From contig CM075939.1 in assembly GCA_038030265.1 (NCBI GenBank), forward strand, positions 53,921,253 through 53,985,252: a DNA stretch of 64,000 nucleotides, in the 5' to 3' direction. The position numbers and the translations under genes are program-made. Shown in pieces: positions 1 through 8,997 of the stretch. Source of the DNA: Corythucha ciliata. Lineage: Eukaryota > Arthropoda > Insecta > Hemiptera > Tingidae. Under the pieces are notes generated by a model. It saw nothing but the letters and a program-made list of their open reading frames with translations. It was not told the DNA's origin and did not search any database. The first letter of the stretch is position 1; each line of letters begins with the position of its first letter.

Positions 1-1
1 C

Positions 2-3000
2 GTCAATCAGCAGGGATACAAACGCTGTGGCCGCTGTTTTACTAATCATACACCCCCCCAATGCCATGCACGGAAGATGACTTGCAAGAGGTGCAGCAAA
101 CTTGGCCATCTCGCGGAAGTTTGCCAGGCTAGTTCGGCAATCGCCCCAGTCTCTGAGGGTATCACTACCTCGGAGGAACTCGGGTTTCAAGAAGACACGG
201 TTGCAGCGGCAGTTGGGAAAATCACGGTAAGCCGCATGACTAAGAATAAGAAGCATGTTTTTGAATCGAAGCAGGTTGTTCCGGCCATTATTCCTCACGA
301 ACTGTTTGTGGTCAACCATCCGCTTGTGGTCTCACTCAGTTGCAAATATTTTCCTGAACCTATCCCTTTTGTTGTTGACACAGGTGCTAGCATTTCCCTA
401 ATAGACTCCTCGGTTTTACCCGATTCCTTCGTTTTTTCCAAATTGGAGCCGTTTCATGGGACTATTTCAGCCGCTAACGGATTGCCCATCACGACGCTCG
501 GCTATTTTTCGGTGCCCGTTTCGTGCAACCACAAAACGATACATAACGCGTCCATAATCGTAGTTAAAAACACTAACCCTCGCGCTCTTCTGGGGCGGGA
601 CCTGCTTGACAGATTAGTTCCTCACTGGAGGAGATGGTTGGGTTTTACTTCGCCTGGAAAGTGTCAAGAAATAGCAGCCCTCCCTCCGTCTGAGGACCAA
701 AAAAGGCTTCAAGACACGGTTATGGATGGGACCCCGCAGGGTTTCAAGTCAAAGTTTCCTCGGGCTTTTGGACTTATTGATAATGACAAGCCTATTAATT
801 TTTTTTCCGCTCACATCAACTTAAAAAAAGACGCCGTTCCGACTTTCCAGAAAGCTCGGCCCGTACCTCTTGCGCTCCGGACGGAGGTCGAGGAAGCACT
901 GCGTGATCTACAGAAAGAAGGAGTTATTCATCCCGTGCCTCATTCCGATTGGGCAAGTCCTTTAGTCATAGTAAAGAAAAAAGACGGGGGCATAAGAATG
1001 TGTGGTGATTTTAAGCGTTCTGTTAACCCTAACATTCGAACTGATATTTACCCCCCACCCTTGCCTGACGACATCATCAATGACTTTGAAGGTTGTGAAA
1101 ATTTCTGCAAGATTGATCTTACGGCGGCATACTTACAATTGGAGGTTCACCCATCCAGTCGACACCTCTTAACTGTCAACACTCATGTAGGACTTTTCCG
1201 TTTTAATCGTTTAGCTTTTGGAGTAAGTTCAGCTTCGGCGATCTTTCAAGCTGTCATGGACCGTGTTCTATCTGGAATTCCATTCTGTAGAGCGTATCTC
1301 GATGATATTTTGGTGGGAGGCAAATCGTACTCTGAGTGCTACACCAACGTTCAAGAAGTGCTCCGGCGCCTAGATCATTATAATATCAAAATTAACGTTT
1401 CTAAATCCAAATGGTTTACTCCGTCAGTCAAGTTTCTGGGGCTCATTTTGTCTCAACACGGCAAATCCCCCGACCCAGAGAAAGTATCTTCGATCGTGGA
1501 CATGCCACCGCCGCGGAACCAATCCGAACTTAAATCATTTTTGGGAATGATAAATTTTTATCGTTCGTTTATTGGTAATCTATCGTCCGCTCTCGAGCCT
1601 CTCCACGAACTCTTGCGTAAAAACGTTCAGTGGTATTGGTCCTCATCATGCCAATCAGTTTTCGACAAATGCAAAAATATGCTAGCTCAGGCCACATCCT
1701 TAGTCATTTTCGATCCTTCTGCAGAAGTAATTTTAACAACTGATTCTTCTTCCTATGGTATTGGTGCGGTTTTGAGTCAACGGAAGAACGGGGTGACCCG
1801 TCCTGTAGCTTTCGAGTCGGCTACTTTAAACCCCGCCCAGCGCAAATATTCCCAGCTCCATAAAGAAGCCCTGGCCATAATTTTCGGTCTGCAAAAATTC
1901 CATCGTTATTTATTTGGGCGGCAATTTACCATTGAGTGCGACCATCAACCACTACGAACGATACTCTCTCCTGATAAAAACATCCCGACTATAGCAGCAT
2001 CAAGGTTGATAAGATGGGCCGAAATTCTCTCGGCGTATGACTACAAATTGGAATATAAACCTGGGAATGCTATTCCTCAAGCTGACGCTTTATCACGCCT
2101 CCCACTCGCTTCGGATAGTCAAGTTGTTCACGTGCCTTTTGTTCATGATGCCACTCCGCTAGTACGTTGGGAGGAAATGCAGCAAGAAACTAAAAAGGAT
2201 GAAGTGTTGCTGAATGTAATCACGTTAATTTCCCGTTCGTGGGGTTCAAAGCCGTCGGAGAAAGAACTTGCTAAATATTTTACGGTGAGACACCTGTTGG
2301 AAGTGGAAGACGGTATTGTTATGATGAATGGCAGAGTCGTAGTGCCGAAAACTCTTAGGTCAAGAGTTCTCAGCACCCTTCACGAAGGCCACTTGGGGCT
2401 ATCAAGAATGAGGGAGGCGGCTAAAACGCTAGTTTGGTGGCCTCATCTCGACTCGGAGCTAGTAAAAATGTCAGCGTCGTGTGAAAGTTGCAACGCCCAT
2501 GCGTCCCGAAAGCCTGACGCCCCCAACAGAGTGCCTCGCAGTGATCCGTCTTCACCATGGGAAAGAGTTCATTTGGATCTCTTTGAACTGGATGGACAAC
2601 AATTTTTACTGGCAATTGACGCATATTCTCACTGGATACATATCGAGGAAATGGCATCAGCTACGGCTACGAAAGTCATATTATTCCTAAAACGTCTAAT
2701 GTCGATTTTTGGACTTATTGACACGATTGTCACCGATAACGGACCGCCATTCAGTTCTACAGACTTCACGTCATATTTAGCTTCACGAAATATTCAACAT
2801 CAACTAACTGCCCCCTATAACCCTCAGAGCAACGGCCGAGCTGAGGCTGCGGTTCACAGAGCTAAACAAGGTCTACGTAAAGCAGCCACCGACATTCCAG
2901 GGTCTTCGTGGCTGGAAAGATCATTCCATTTCATGTCCATTCAGCATTCCGCTCCAACATCGGTTTCACCGTCATCCATGTCTCTCGTTTTCAAGTACCC

Positions 3001-3424
3001 AACCCGTACACATTTATCCTTCGCTTTTCGTCCCAAACGAGATTCAAAGTGCCCTTCTATTTTCGATATCGGCACAAAAGTTTGGTTCATGCCCCGGCCA
3101 CATAAGAAGCACCCACAGTGGTTAAAGGGATCTATAACGAGCGCACCCTCTAGAACGATACGAATGGTAGCTTCAGAGTCAGGAAGAGAACATAAGGTGC
3201 ATCAGGCACAGATCCGACTCCGCAAAGTGAACACCTCGCCCCTAGATGAACAGCCGACTCCGAGGGCTCATCAAAATTTGACATCCAGTTCCCCATTCCC
3301 CTCAACTGCGAGACCCCTAGCTATTCCTAGAGCACTCAATCCTAGCAGCGATATGCAACCCCGTAAATCCAATCGGAAAACCAAACTTCCTCAATATCTC
3401 CAAAATTACCAAACTAATCTCTGA
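2..3424 (+). CDS. gag-pol: Gypsy-1 gag-pol polyprotein, 5' end off window
   Basis: This is the Gag C-terminus plus Pol of a Ty3/Gypsy LTR retrotransposon. It would supply protease, reverse transcriptase, RNase H and integrase in one polyprotein. The frame is open to the left edge; the first ATG at 77 lies inside the zinc-knuckle region and is not the true start. Counting from that ATG, two CCHC-type knuckles straddle residue 1 (the second is CKRCSKLGH...C). The protease DTGA is near residue 101, RT YLDD near 407, an RNase H TDSSS near 555, and the integrase HHCC region near 770-800. The integrase DDE residues are D near 833, D near 887 and E near 922, followed by a basic tail. About 1,100 codons carry no stop or frameshift, unlike the other retroelements here. 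The family resembles the insect/nematode K02A2.6-like Gypsy elements; the subfamily is inferred. Confidence 0.93.
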   Translation, partial: VNQQGYKRCGRCFTNHTPPQCHARKMTCKRCSKLGHLAEVCQASSAIAPVSEGITTSEELGFQEDTVAAAVGKITVSRMTKNKKHVFESKQVVPAIIPHELFVVNHPLVVSLSCKYFPEPIPFVVDTGASISLIDSSVLPDSFVFSKLEPFHGTISAANGLPITTLGYFSVPVSCNHKTIHNASIIVVKNTNPRALLGRDLLDRLVPHWRRWLGFTSPGKCQEIAALPPSEDQKRLQDTVMDGTPQGFKSKFPRAFGLIDNDKPINFFSAHINLKKDAVPTFQKARPVPLALRTEVEEALRDLQKEGVIHPVPHSDWASPLVIVKKKDGGIRMCGDFKRSVNPNIRTDIYPPPLPDDIINDFEGCENFCKIDLTAAYLQLEVHPSSRHLLTVNTHVGLFRFNRLAFGVSSASAIFQAVMDRVLSGIPFCRAYLDDILVGGKSYSECYTNVQEVLRRLDHYNIKINVSKSKWFTPSVKFLGLILSQHGKSPDPEKVSSIVDMPPPRNQSELKSFLGMINFYRSFIGNLSSALEPLHELLRKNVQWYWSSSCQSVFDKCKNMLAQATSLVIFDPSAEVILTTDSSSYGIGAVLSQRKNGVTRPVAFESATLNPAQRKYSQLHKEALAIIFGLQKFHRYLFGRQFTIECDHQPLRTILSPDKNIPTIAASRLIRWAEILSAYDYKLEYKPGNAIPQADALSRLPLASDSQVVHVPFVHDATPLVRWEEMQQETKKDEVLLNVITLISRSWGSKPSEKELAKYFTVRHLLEVEDGIVMMNGRVVVPKTLRSRVLSTLHEGHLGLSRMREAAKTLVWWPHLDSELVKMSASCESCNAHASRKPDAPNRVPRSDPSSPWERVHLDLFELDGQQFLLAIDAYSHWIHIEEMASATATKVILFLKRLMSIFGLIDTIVTDNGPPFSSTDFTSYLASRNIQHQLTAPYNPQSNGRAEAAVHRAKQGLRKAATDIPGSSWLERSFHFMSIQHSAPTSVSPSSMSLVFKYPTRTHLSFAFRPKRDSKCPSIFDIGTKVWFMPRPHKKHPQWLKGSITSAPSRTIRMVASESGREHKVHQAQIRLRKVNTSPLDEQPTPRAHQNLTSSSPFPSTARPLAIPRALNPSSDMQPRKSNRKTKLPQYLQNYQTNL

Positions 3425-3684
3425 AATGTAATTGTTTGAGTTTTTTGTTTATTATTTTTCTATGCATACTTGTTCTTATTGGTGCGTTTACTTTTTTTTA
3501 TTTGTTATCCAGATATTTGACGAGTTTCGTCCAAATTGAAAGTTATCAATGCTTCACAACAATATCAATTTTAGTTTATGTCCGTTTATTTTCTCTTTCA
3601 ATTTTTTATTATTTTTGTACATTGATATGTTTCTATTATTTGAACTATTGTACTTGTTTCAATTTTTTTTTTAAGGGGAGGGCG
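3425..3684 (+). other. Gypsy-1 3' untranslated region and polypurine tract
   Basis: This is an AT-rich leader between the pol stop and the 3' LTR. It ends in a long T run followed by AAGGGGAGGGCG at 3673-3684. That purine block directly before a TG dinucleotide is the expected polypurine tract that primes plus-strand synthesis. No gene is seen. Confidence 0.7.
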
Positions 3685-3858
3685 TGAAGAGGAATTGATG
3701 AATGTAAAGTGGCGGGAACGGGAACAACAGAATTAGGAAGTAGTCAGAAGACAGGTTGGGTTGAGAGACAGAGAGAGGGTTGTTGTTGAGTTTTGAGAAT
3801 AAAAGGAGATGGTTTTTTGACTGGTGTATCTAATTGTGTTATTTCACATAATCCAACA
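3685..3858 (+). repeat. Gypsy-1 3' LTR (174 bp)
   Basis: The segment starts TG just after the polypurine tract and ends in ACA. It carries AATAAA at 3798-3803, suitable as a polyadenylation signal. The 5' LTR is outside the window, so the ends rest on the TG/CA rule and the polypurine tract rather than on a direct LTR-LTR comparison. The right boundary could be off by a few bases. Confidence 0.65.
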
Positions 3859-4139
3859 ATTCAGAGAGCACGGGAATCGTCTATTTAGCACGTCAGACTG
3901 GATATTTGGCCTCCCAAAAACATTGAAATTGTACTTCAGAAGCACACGTTTCACTACAAAAATCACCATTTCTCGACGAAAACCCCACCTGAACGGTCAA
4001 ATTTCGCCTAGAAACTGACAATTCACACCAGACGCTGACCCTTCGAGCATAAAACTTGAGTTTTGTCCCTTAGAAACCGGTTTGCCCCCCCCCCCCCATC
4101 ACCACAGTGCCGGCCCTATACATCTAGCTCCCCCGGGCG
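3859..4139. other. Flank of Gypsy-1, no gene
   Basis: I see no coding signal. Around 3995-4070 there are degenerate units reminiscent of the CTGTCAATTTCGTC minisatellite at 56.7-57.2 kb. A C homopolymer lies at about 4086-4100, followed by a CACAGTGCCGGCCC segment of the GC-rich type seen beside other transposon ends in this window. Confidence 0.4.
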
Positions 4140-4339
4140 AATCTTTCAACAGAGCCTCATTTAAGTCACCGTACAGAATAAACCACGATTTGGCGTTAAT
4201 ATCCATTTAAACCGCGAATTAGCGTTTTTCCTACATTTCGGGGCTTCTTTTCAATTTCATCGGTGAACTTTGTCTCCATTTTATGACGAATAAGCGATTT
4301 TTCTCCATTTTAGACACGAGTTAGCGATTTGTATCAATT
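4140..4339 (-). repeat. 30-bp minisatellite, left flank of Gypsy-2
   Basis: Degenerate units of the form GAATTAGCGATTTTTCTCC-ATTTTAG recur about every 30 bp (reverse orientation of the family). The array stops at the Gypsy-2 LTR at 4340 and resumes at 10951. Gypsy-2 therefore inserted into a pre-existing array. Confidence 0.75.
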
Positions 4340-4496
4340 TGTGGCGAACAAATTCTCACCTTTCCATTTTACCTTTTCAAACATATTGTCATGAACTAAC
4401 AAAAAAAAATCAAGTTGTATTGCACTCGTTTACTGATTAAAGAAAAGTTTCTTTGAAATCTTAGCTTGCGGGATACCCTTAACTATCGCCGCGACA
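4340..4496 (+). repeat. Gypsy-2 5' LTR (157 bp)
   Basis: It begins TGTGGCGAAC and ends CCGCGACA. The same sequence recurs, with small differences and a LINE insertion, at 8961-8997 plus 10831-10950. That comparison fixes both ends. Confidence 0.92.
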
Positions 4497-4497
4497 C

Positions 4498-4516
4498 TGG
4501 TGACCCTCGACTCCGT
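4498..4516 (+). other. Gypsy-2 primer binding site
   Basis: TGGTGACCCTCGACTC starts one base after the 5' LTR. Gypsy elements of the CsRn1/mdg3 type use TGGTGACCCCGA-like sites pairing with the 3' end of a tRNA, reported as tRNA-Trp for CsRn1. The match here is inexact after TGGTGACCC. Confidence 0.65.
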
Positions 4517-4621
4517 GACACATTTCAAGTGTGTGTTCAAGTGACAGCCGGTCCTGAAACACTCGGGCAATTTCACGCAAGTACTTAGTTAATCAGCTTA
4601 AGTCGTTCACAAGTCACTCAA

Positions 4622-5458
4622 ATGAGTAACAACGATCCCAACGATAATTCACCACCAGCCAATATCGAAATTTCTCGCGTAGCTGTAAAGTTCCCACCTT
4701 TCTGGCGAGCAGACCCTGAACTATGGTTCACCCAAATAGAAGCTCAATTTGCAACATCGAATATCTCAGCAGATTTAACAAAATATTATCACGTTGTCTC
4801 GTCCATGGAAAGCGAAATACTCACCCAAGTCAGTGATCTGGTCAAAAGTCCCCCACCCACTGACAAATACATCGCGCTGAAAAGGAGACTAATTTCCCAA
4901 TTCACCGAAAGTCAAACTCAAAAAATTAAAATATTGTTCGGTGGTATAGACTTCAACGATAAAAAGCCATCAGACGCTCTCCGCGAAATGCGCGATTTAG
5001 CAGGCCAAAATGTGAATGAGAGCTTTCTCAAATCTTTGTGGATGAACAACCTACCACACAACGTTCAGACCATTCTATCGGTTAGCGATAAAAAGTTGTC
5101 AAAATTAGCGGAGATGGCGGATAAAATGGTTCAAGTTACCATGTCTGAAGTCTTACTTATTTCAGGCCATACTTCAAACAAGCCCCCCACCTCCGTCGAC
5201 CAACTAGAAGCAAAAATCAACGATTTGTCCCATAAATTAACAGAATTTAAAGTAGAAAACGAACTTCTTCGGTCAGAAGTTCTCGCAATCCGTTCGAAGC
5301 CTCGAACACGACTCAACTCTTCTGATGATCGTAGTCATACTCGCTCAAAATCCCCTCGGTTTAACCGGCCTTCCGACAAATATTGCTGGTACCACTTTAA
5401 TTTCGGTTCACAAGCACGAAAATGTGAACAACCCTGCACGTACTCAAAAAACGAATGA
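4622..5458 (+). CDS. gag: Gypsy-2 Gag
   Basis: This is a 278-residue structural Gag, forming the particle that packages element RNA. The N-terminal half fits a retrotransposon capsid: FPPFWRADPELWFTQIEAQF near residues 24-43 is typical of the family. A likely coiled-coil segment lies around 190-215 and is followed by an Arg/Ser-rich stretch. Near the C-terminus is a CHCC finger, CWYH then nine residues, C, three residues, C (about residues 253-270), which is the diagnostic CsRn1-type variant of the usual zinc knuckle. The frame is uninterrupted and overlaps the protease frame by four bases (ATGA), which suggests a frameshift or restart link to Pol. Confidence 0.9.
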   Translation: MSNNDPNDNSPPANIEISRVAVKFPPFWRADPELWFTQIEAQFATSNISADLTKYYHVVSSMESEILTQVSDLVKSPPPTDKYIALKRRLISQFTESQTQKIKILFGGIDFNDKKPSDALREMRDLAGQNVNESFLKSLWMNNLPHNVQTILSVSDKKLSKLAEMADKMVQVTMSEVLLISGHTSNKPPTSVDQLEAKINDLSHKLTEFKVENELLRSEVLAIRSKPRTRLNSSDDRSHTRSKSPRFNRPSDKYCWYHFNFGSQARKCEQPCTYSKNE

Positions 5459-7402
5459 ACTCGTCCACATCTGAGACGCATGTGGACCAGTTAAATTTTA
5501 CCAACCGTCTCTTTCTATATGATTTCTCGACAAAATTGAAATTCCTGATCGACACTGGAGCCGATGTATCTGTATGCCCCCCAACCCATCAGGACCGCAA
5601 AAATAAACAAAAAATTGCGTTGTACGCTGCCAACGGCACCAAAATCAACACTTACGGCTACAAAATGCTTACCTTGACTCTAGGACTACGCCGACAATTC
5701 AACTGGTCTTTCGTTATAGCTGATGTTGATAAGCCTATATCATCGGAGCTGACTTCATCAGACATTTCAATCTCATAATCGACCTCCACCACAAAAAACT
5801 AGTAGACCCAGTCACAAAGAGTAAAGCAACAGCCGAAATCCTCAAGTCCAGCCACGAAACCATTACTACGGTAGCCAGGAACGACGTTTTCACAGAACTT
5901 CTCACGCGCTACCCCAGTATTACGAATCCATCACTCACCGATAAACGAGCAAATATTAAAAAAAAACCTCCATCTCGGTATTTCTCATTCGATCGAAACC
6001 ACCGGCCCACCTATTTATTCCCTCCGAACAAACTCAAATCTGCGAAAGAACATTTCCAAATCATGATCAATGAAGGTATCTGCAGACCCTCCAAAAGCAG
6101 TTGGGCCAATCCTTTGCATATGGTACCCAAAAAGTCAGGTGATTGGAGGCCATGCGGAGACTACCGTCGCCTCAACGCTGCAACCAAACCAGACAAATAC
6201 CCTATTCCTCATATTCATGAATTTAATCACATGCTTCACAACAAGACTATTTTTTCCAAACTCGATTTGAATTTTTGGTCATGCCGTTTGGTCTCTGCAG
6301 TGCAGCACAAACTTTTCAGAGGTTCATCAATAAAGTCCTCCGGCAATTCGAGTTTTGTTTTACGTACTTGGATGACATTCTCGTCGCATCTTCAAATAAA
6401 GAAGAACATCTTCATCACTTGGACTTGATTTTTCGAAAACTAGACGAATTTAACATCTGTCTCAACGTCGAAAAATGTCAATTCGCCCAAACACAGATTT
6501 CCTTCCTGGGCCATCACATCTCTCCGGCTGGAATTTCCCCTCTACCCGAAAAAGTCGAAGCTATTCTCAACTACGAGAAACCCAAGACCATCAAATCTCT
6601 TCGTCGTTTTCTCGGAATGATCAATTCTTACCGGCGCTTCATCCCTCGTGCCGCCGAAATACAAGCTACATTACACGATCTCACAAAAGGAGACAAAAAA
6701 AAACAAGACTCCCCCATCATCTGGTCAGCCGAAACCGAACACGCGTTCGAGACAAGCAAAACCTCCATAGCACAAGCAGCATTACTCGCTCACCCGGCGT
6801 CGTTACCGCTAGTTTTGATGGTCGACGCATCGAATGTCGCTGTTGGAGCCGTAAATGCATCAAGTCAGGAATGGAAATCCGGAGCCCCTCGGTTTTTTCT
6901 AACAAAAAAACTCTTTAACGCTCAAAAGAAGTACAGCACGTATGATCGCGAACTGTTGGCCATATACGAGGCAATAAAATATTTCCGGTTCATGATTGAA
7001 GGTAGTCCTTTCGTCATTTATACTGAACACAAGCCTCTAGTTTATGCTTTTCGTCAAAATCCTGATAAAGCAACTCCTCGTCAATTCCGATGCTTCGATT
7101 TCATATCCCAATTCTCTACTGACATCCGTTACTCTCGCGGAAAAGACAATGTCGTTGCTGATTTTTTATCGAGAATTGAAGCGATCAACCTCATCGCCTT
7201 TAAAGAATTTCAACAGTTACAAGAAGAGGATAACGAATTGAAGAGGGTCCTTCAAGGAAATTACCCCGGGGTAGGCGGAGTGGACATTTACTGCGACACA
7301 AGAAACAGACCTTTCGTCCCCCTTACCCTTACCCTTAGAAAAAAAATTTTCGACAAATTTCATGGCCTAGCGCATCCTGGAATCCGGAGAACCCAAAAAT
7401 TG

Positions 7403-7914
7403 GACAGATAGGTCAGTTTTCCGGCTTGATCAGTCGTTAAACGGTGTTTTTTTGTTTTTTTTTGCTGTTCATTTAAGAAAACGTGCTAAAGGATCTTTCT
7501 GTCGCAGCTGATAAAATTCTAACCGCAACGGAAGACAAAGTTGAAGTCGAACAAAGTCCTTGCAACCAAACACTTGGCGTGACCGCCGAGGCACTTTCCC
7601 ACAAAAATGTATCCCCCAGAGTCCATCCTTGGAACGATAGTTGGCCAAATCCACCATCGCTTTGTCGCGGCAGGTCTGTGTGGCAACCTTATGAATTTTT
7701 AATGCCTTCTATTTGCTCGTCTTGCTCAGCAGCGTCCCCTATGATGATGGGCCCAGAAGTGTCGCAGCGTAATGAATACTACTTTTAACGCTGGAGTCCA
7801 TTCTGTCTTTCAGTTTTCGTAGAATCAGGGACTGTTCATTCTTGGAAAGTGACGACCGAGGTAAATTTCAGCGAGCTTTAGCTCAATGTGGCGTAATGCG
7901 AGATGAATTATCTG
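7403..7914 (-). mobile_element. 512-bp insertion in Gypsy-2 pol, second copy at window end
   Basis: This block separates two identical 29-bp copies of pol sequence (7374-7402 and 7915-7943), so it is an insertion with a long target duplication or a tandem rearrangement. Its portion 7598-7910 reappears in inverted orientation at about 63690-64000. On the minus strand it ends in A-rich DNA (complement of the T runs at 7447-7463), as a retroposed RNA copy would. Both copies have a short coding-like stretch (DLANYRSKDG) but differ by frame. I do not recognise the family. A short non-autonomous retroposon or a retrocopy of a host transcript are both possible. Confidence 0.7.
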
Positions 7915-8947
7915 ATCCTGGAATCCGGAGAACCCAAAAATTGATCCTGGAAAAATTCGTCTGGCCAGTATCAACAAAGATTGTCGACATTGGGCCCGAA
8001 CTTGTCTACCATGTCAGCAAAATAAAGTCAGGCGACATGTCAAAAGTCCATTTCAACACATTGCACTACCCGAAAATCGTTTTCAGCACATCAACATCGA
8101 TTTAATCGGTCCCATGCCAAACGTTCGAGGATACTCCTATTGTTTAACTATCATCGATAGATACTCGCAATGGCCTGAGGCTATTCCTTTACGAGACATC
8201 TCGGCTGAAACGGTCGCAACATCTTTGCTAGAGCATTGGATAGCCCGATTCGGCGTTCCAACTCAAATAACAACGGATAGAGGACGCCAATTTGAATCCA
8301 AGCTTTTCTGTGCATTGAACGAAATGCTCGGCATCAAACACCACTCGTCTACATCTTACCACCCACAATCAAATGGGAAAATCGAAAGGTGGCACCGTTG
8401 TTTGAAAACATCTATCAAATGTTTAACTTCAACTGACTGGGTCGAAAAACTACCTCTCATTCTCTTGGGACTCCGAACTGTTGTCAACGACGCGACCGGT
8501 TTCACTTCCGCTGAAATGGTTTACGGCACATCTCTCAAAATACCCGGCGAATTCTTCACTCCTTCTCAAACCCAATTCGACCATTCCGCACACGTTCAAA
8601 AAATTAAATCATTTTTTCACAACATTCATCCTGTTCCCCAAAAATTTCGCCAAAAACAAAAGATTTTCTTCCATCAAGATTTGAACAAATATTCCCATGT
8701 CTTCAGTCGAAACGACGATGTTAAGAAACCGCTGCAAAAAACCTACGAAGGCCCATTCGAAGTGATCCAAAGGCATCAAAAGTATTTCGTCGTCAGAAAG
8801 GATACGAAAGAAGACTCCGTATCGATTGATCGCGTCAAACCAGCTCACCTCCTCAACATGCCTGACCGAATAGACAACCTCGAGCCGCCCACGTTCCGTT
8901 GCTACCAGTCAGTCCGTTTCAAAAACATAATTTCCGTCGTTGTCACT

Positions 8948-8960
8948 AGGGAGGGAGCAA
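8948..8960 (+). other. Gypsy-2 polypurine tract
   Basis: AGGGAGGGAGCAA lies directly before the TG of the 3' LTR, the expected plus-strand primer site. Confidence 0.75.
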
Positions 8961-8997
8961 TGTGGCGAACAAATTCTCACCTTTCCATTTTACCTTT
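8961..8997 (+). repeat. Gypsy-2 3' LTR, left fragment
   Basis: Its 37 bases match the start of the 5' LTR up to CCATTTTACCTTT. After that point a LINE tail of ATTT repeats begins. Confidence 0.9.

Noticed and set aside
2143..2657. Antisense open frames within Gypsy-1 pol
   Set aside because: They are shadows of the intact integrase and RNase H frame, with no motifs of their own.
3436..3687. Possible small membrane protein (Phe/Leu/Ile-rich)
   Set aside because: This is the T-rich stretch before the Gypsy-1 polypurine tract; the frame runs into the LTR boundary and T-rich DNA always gives hydrophobic translations.
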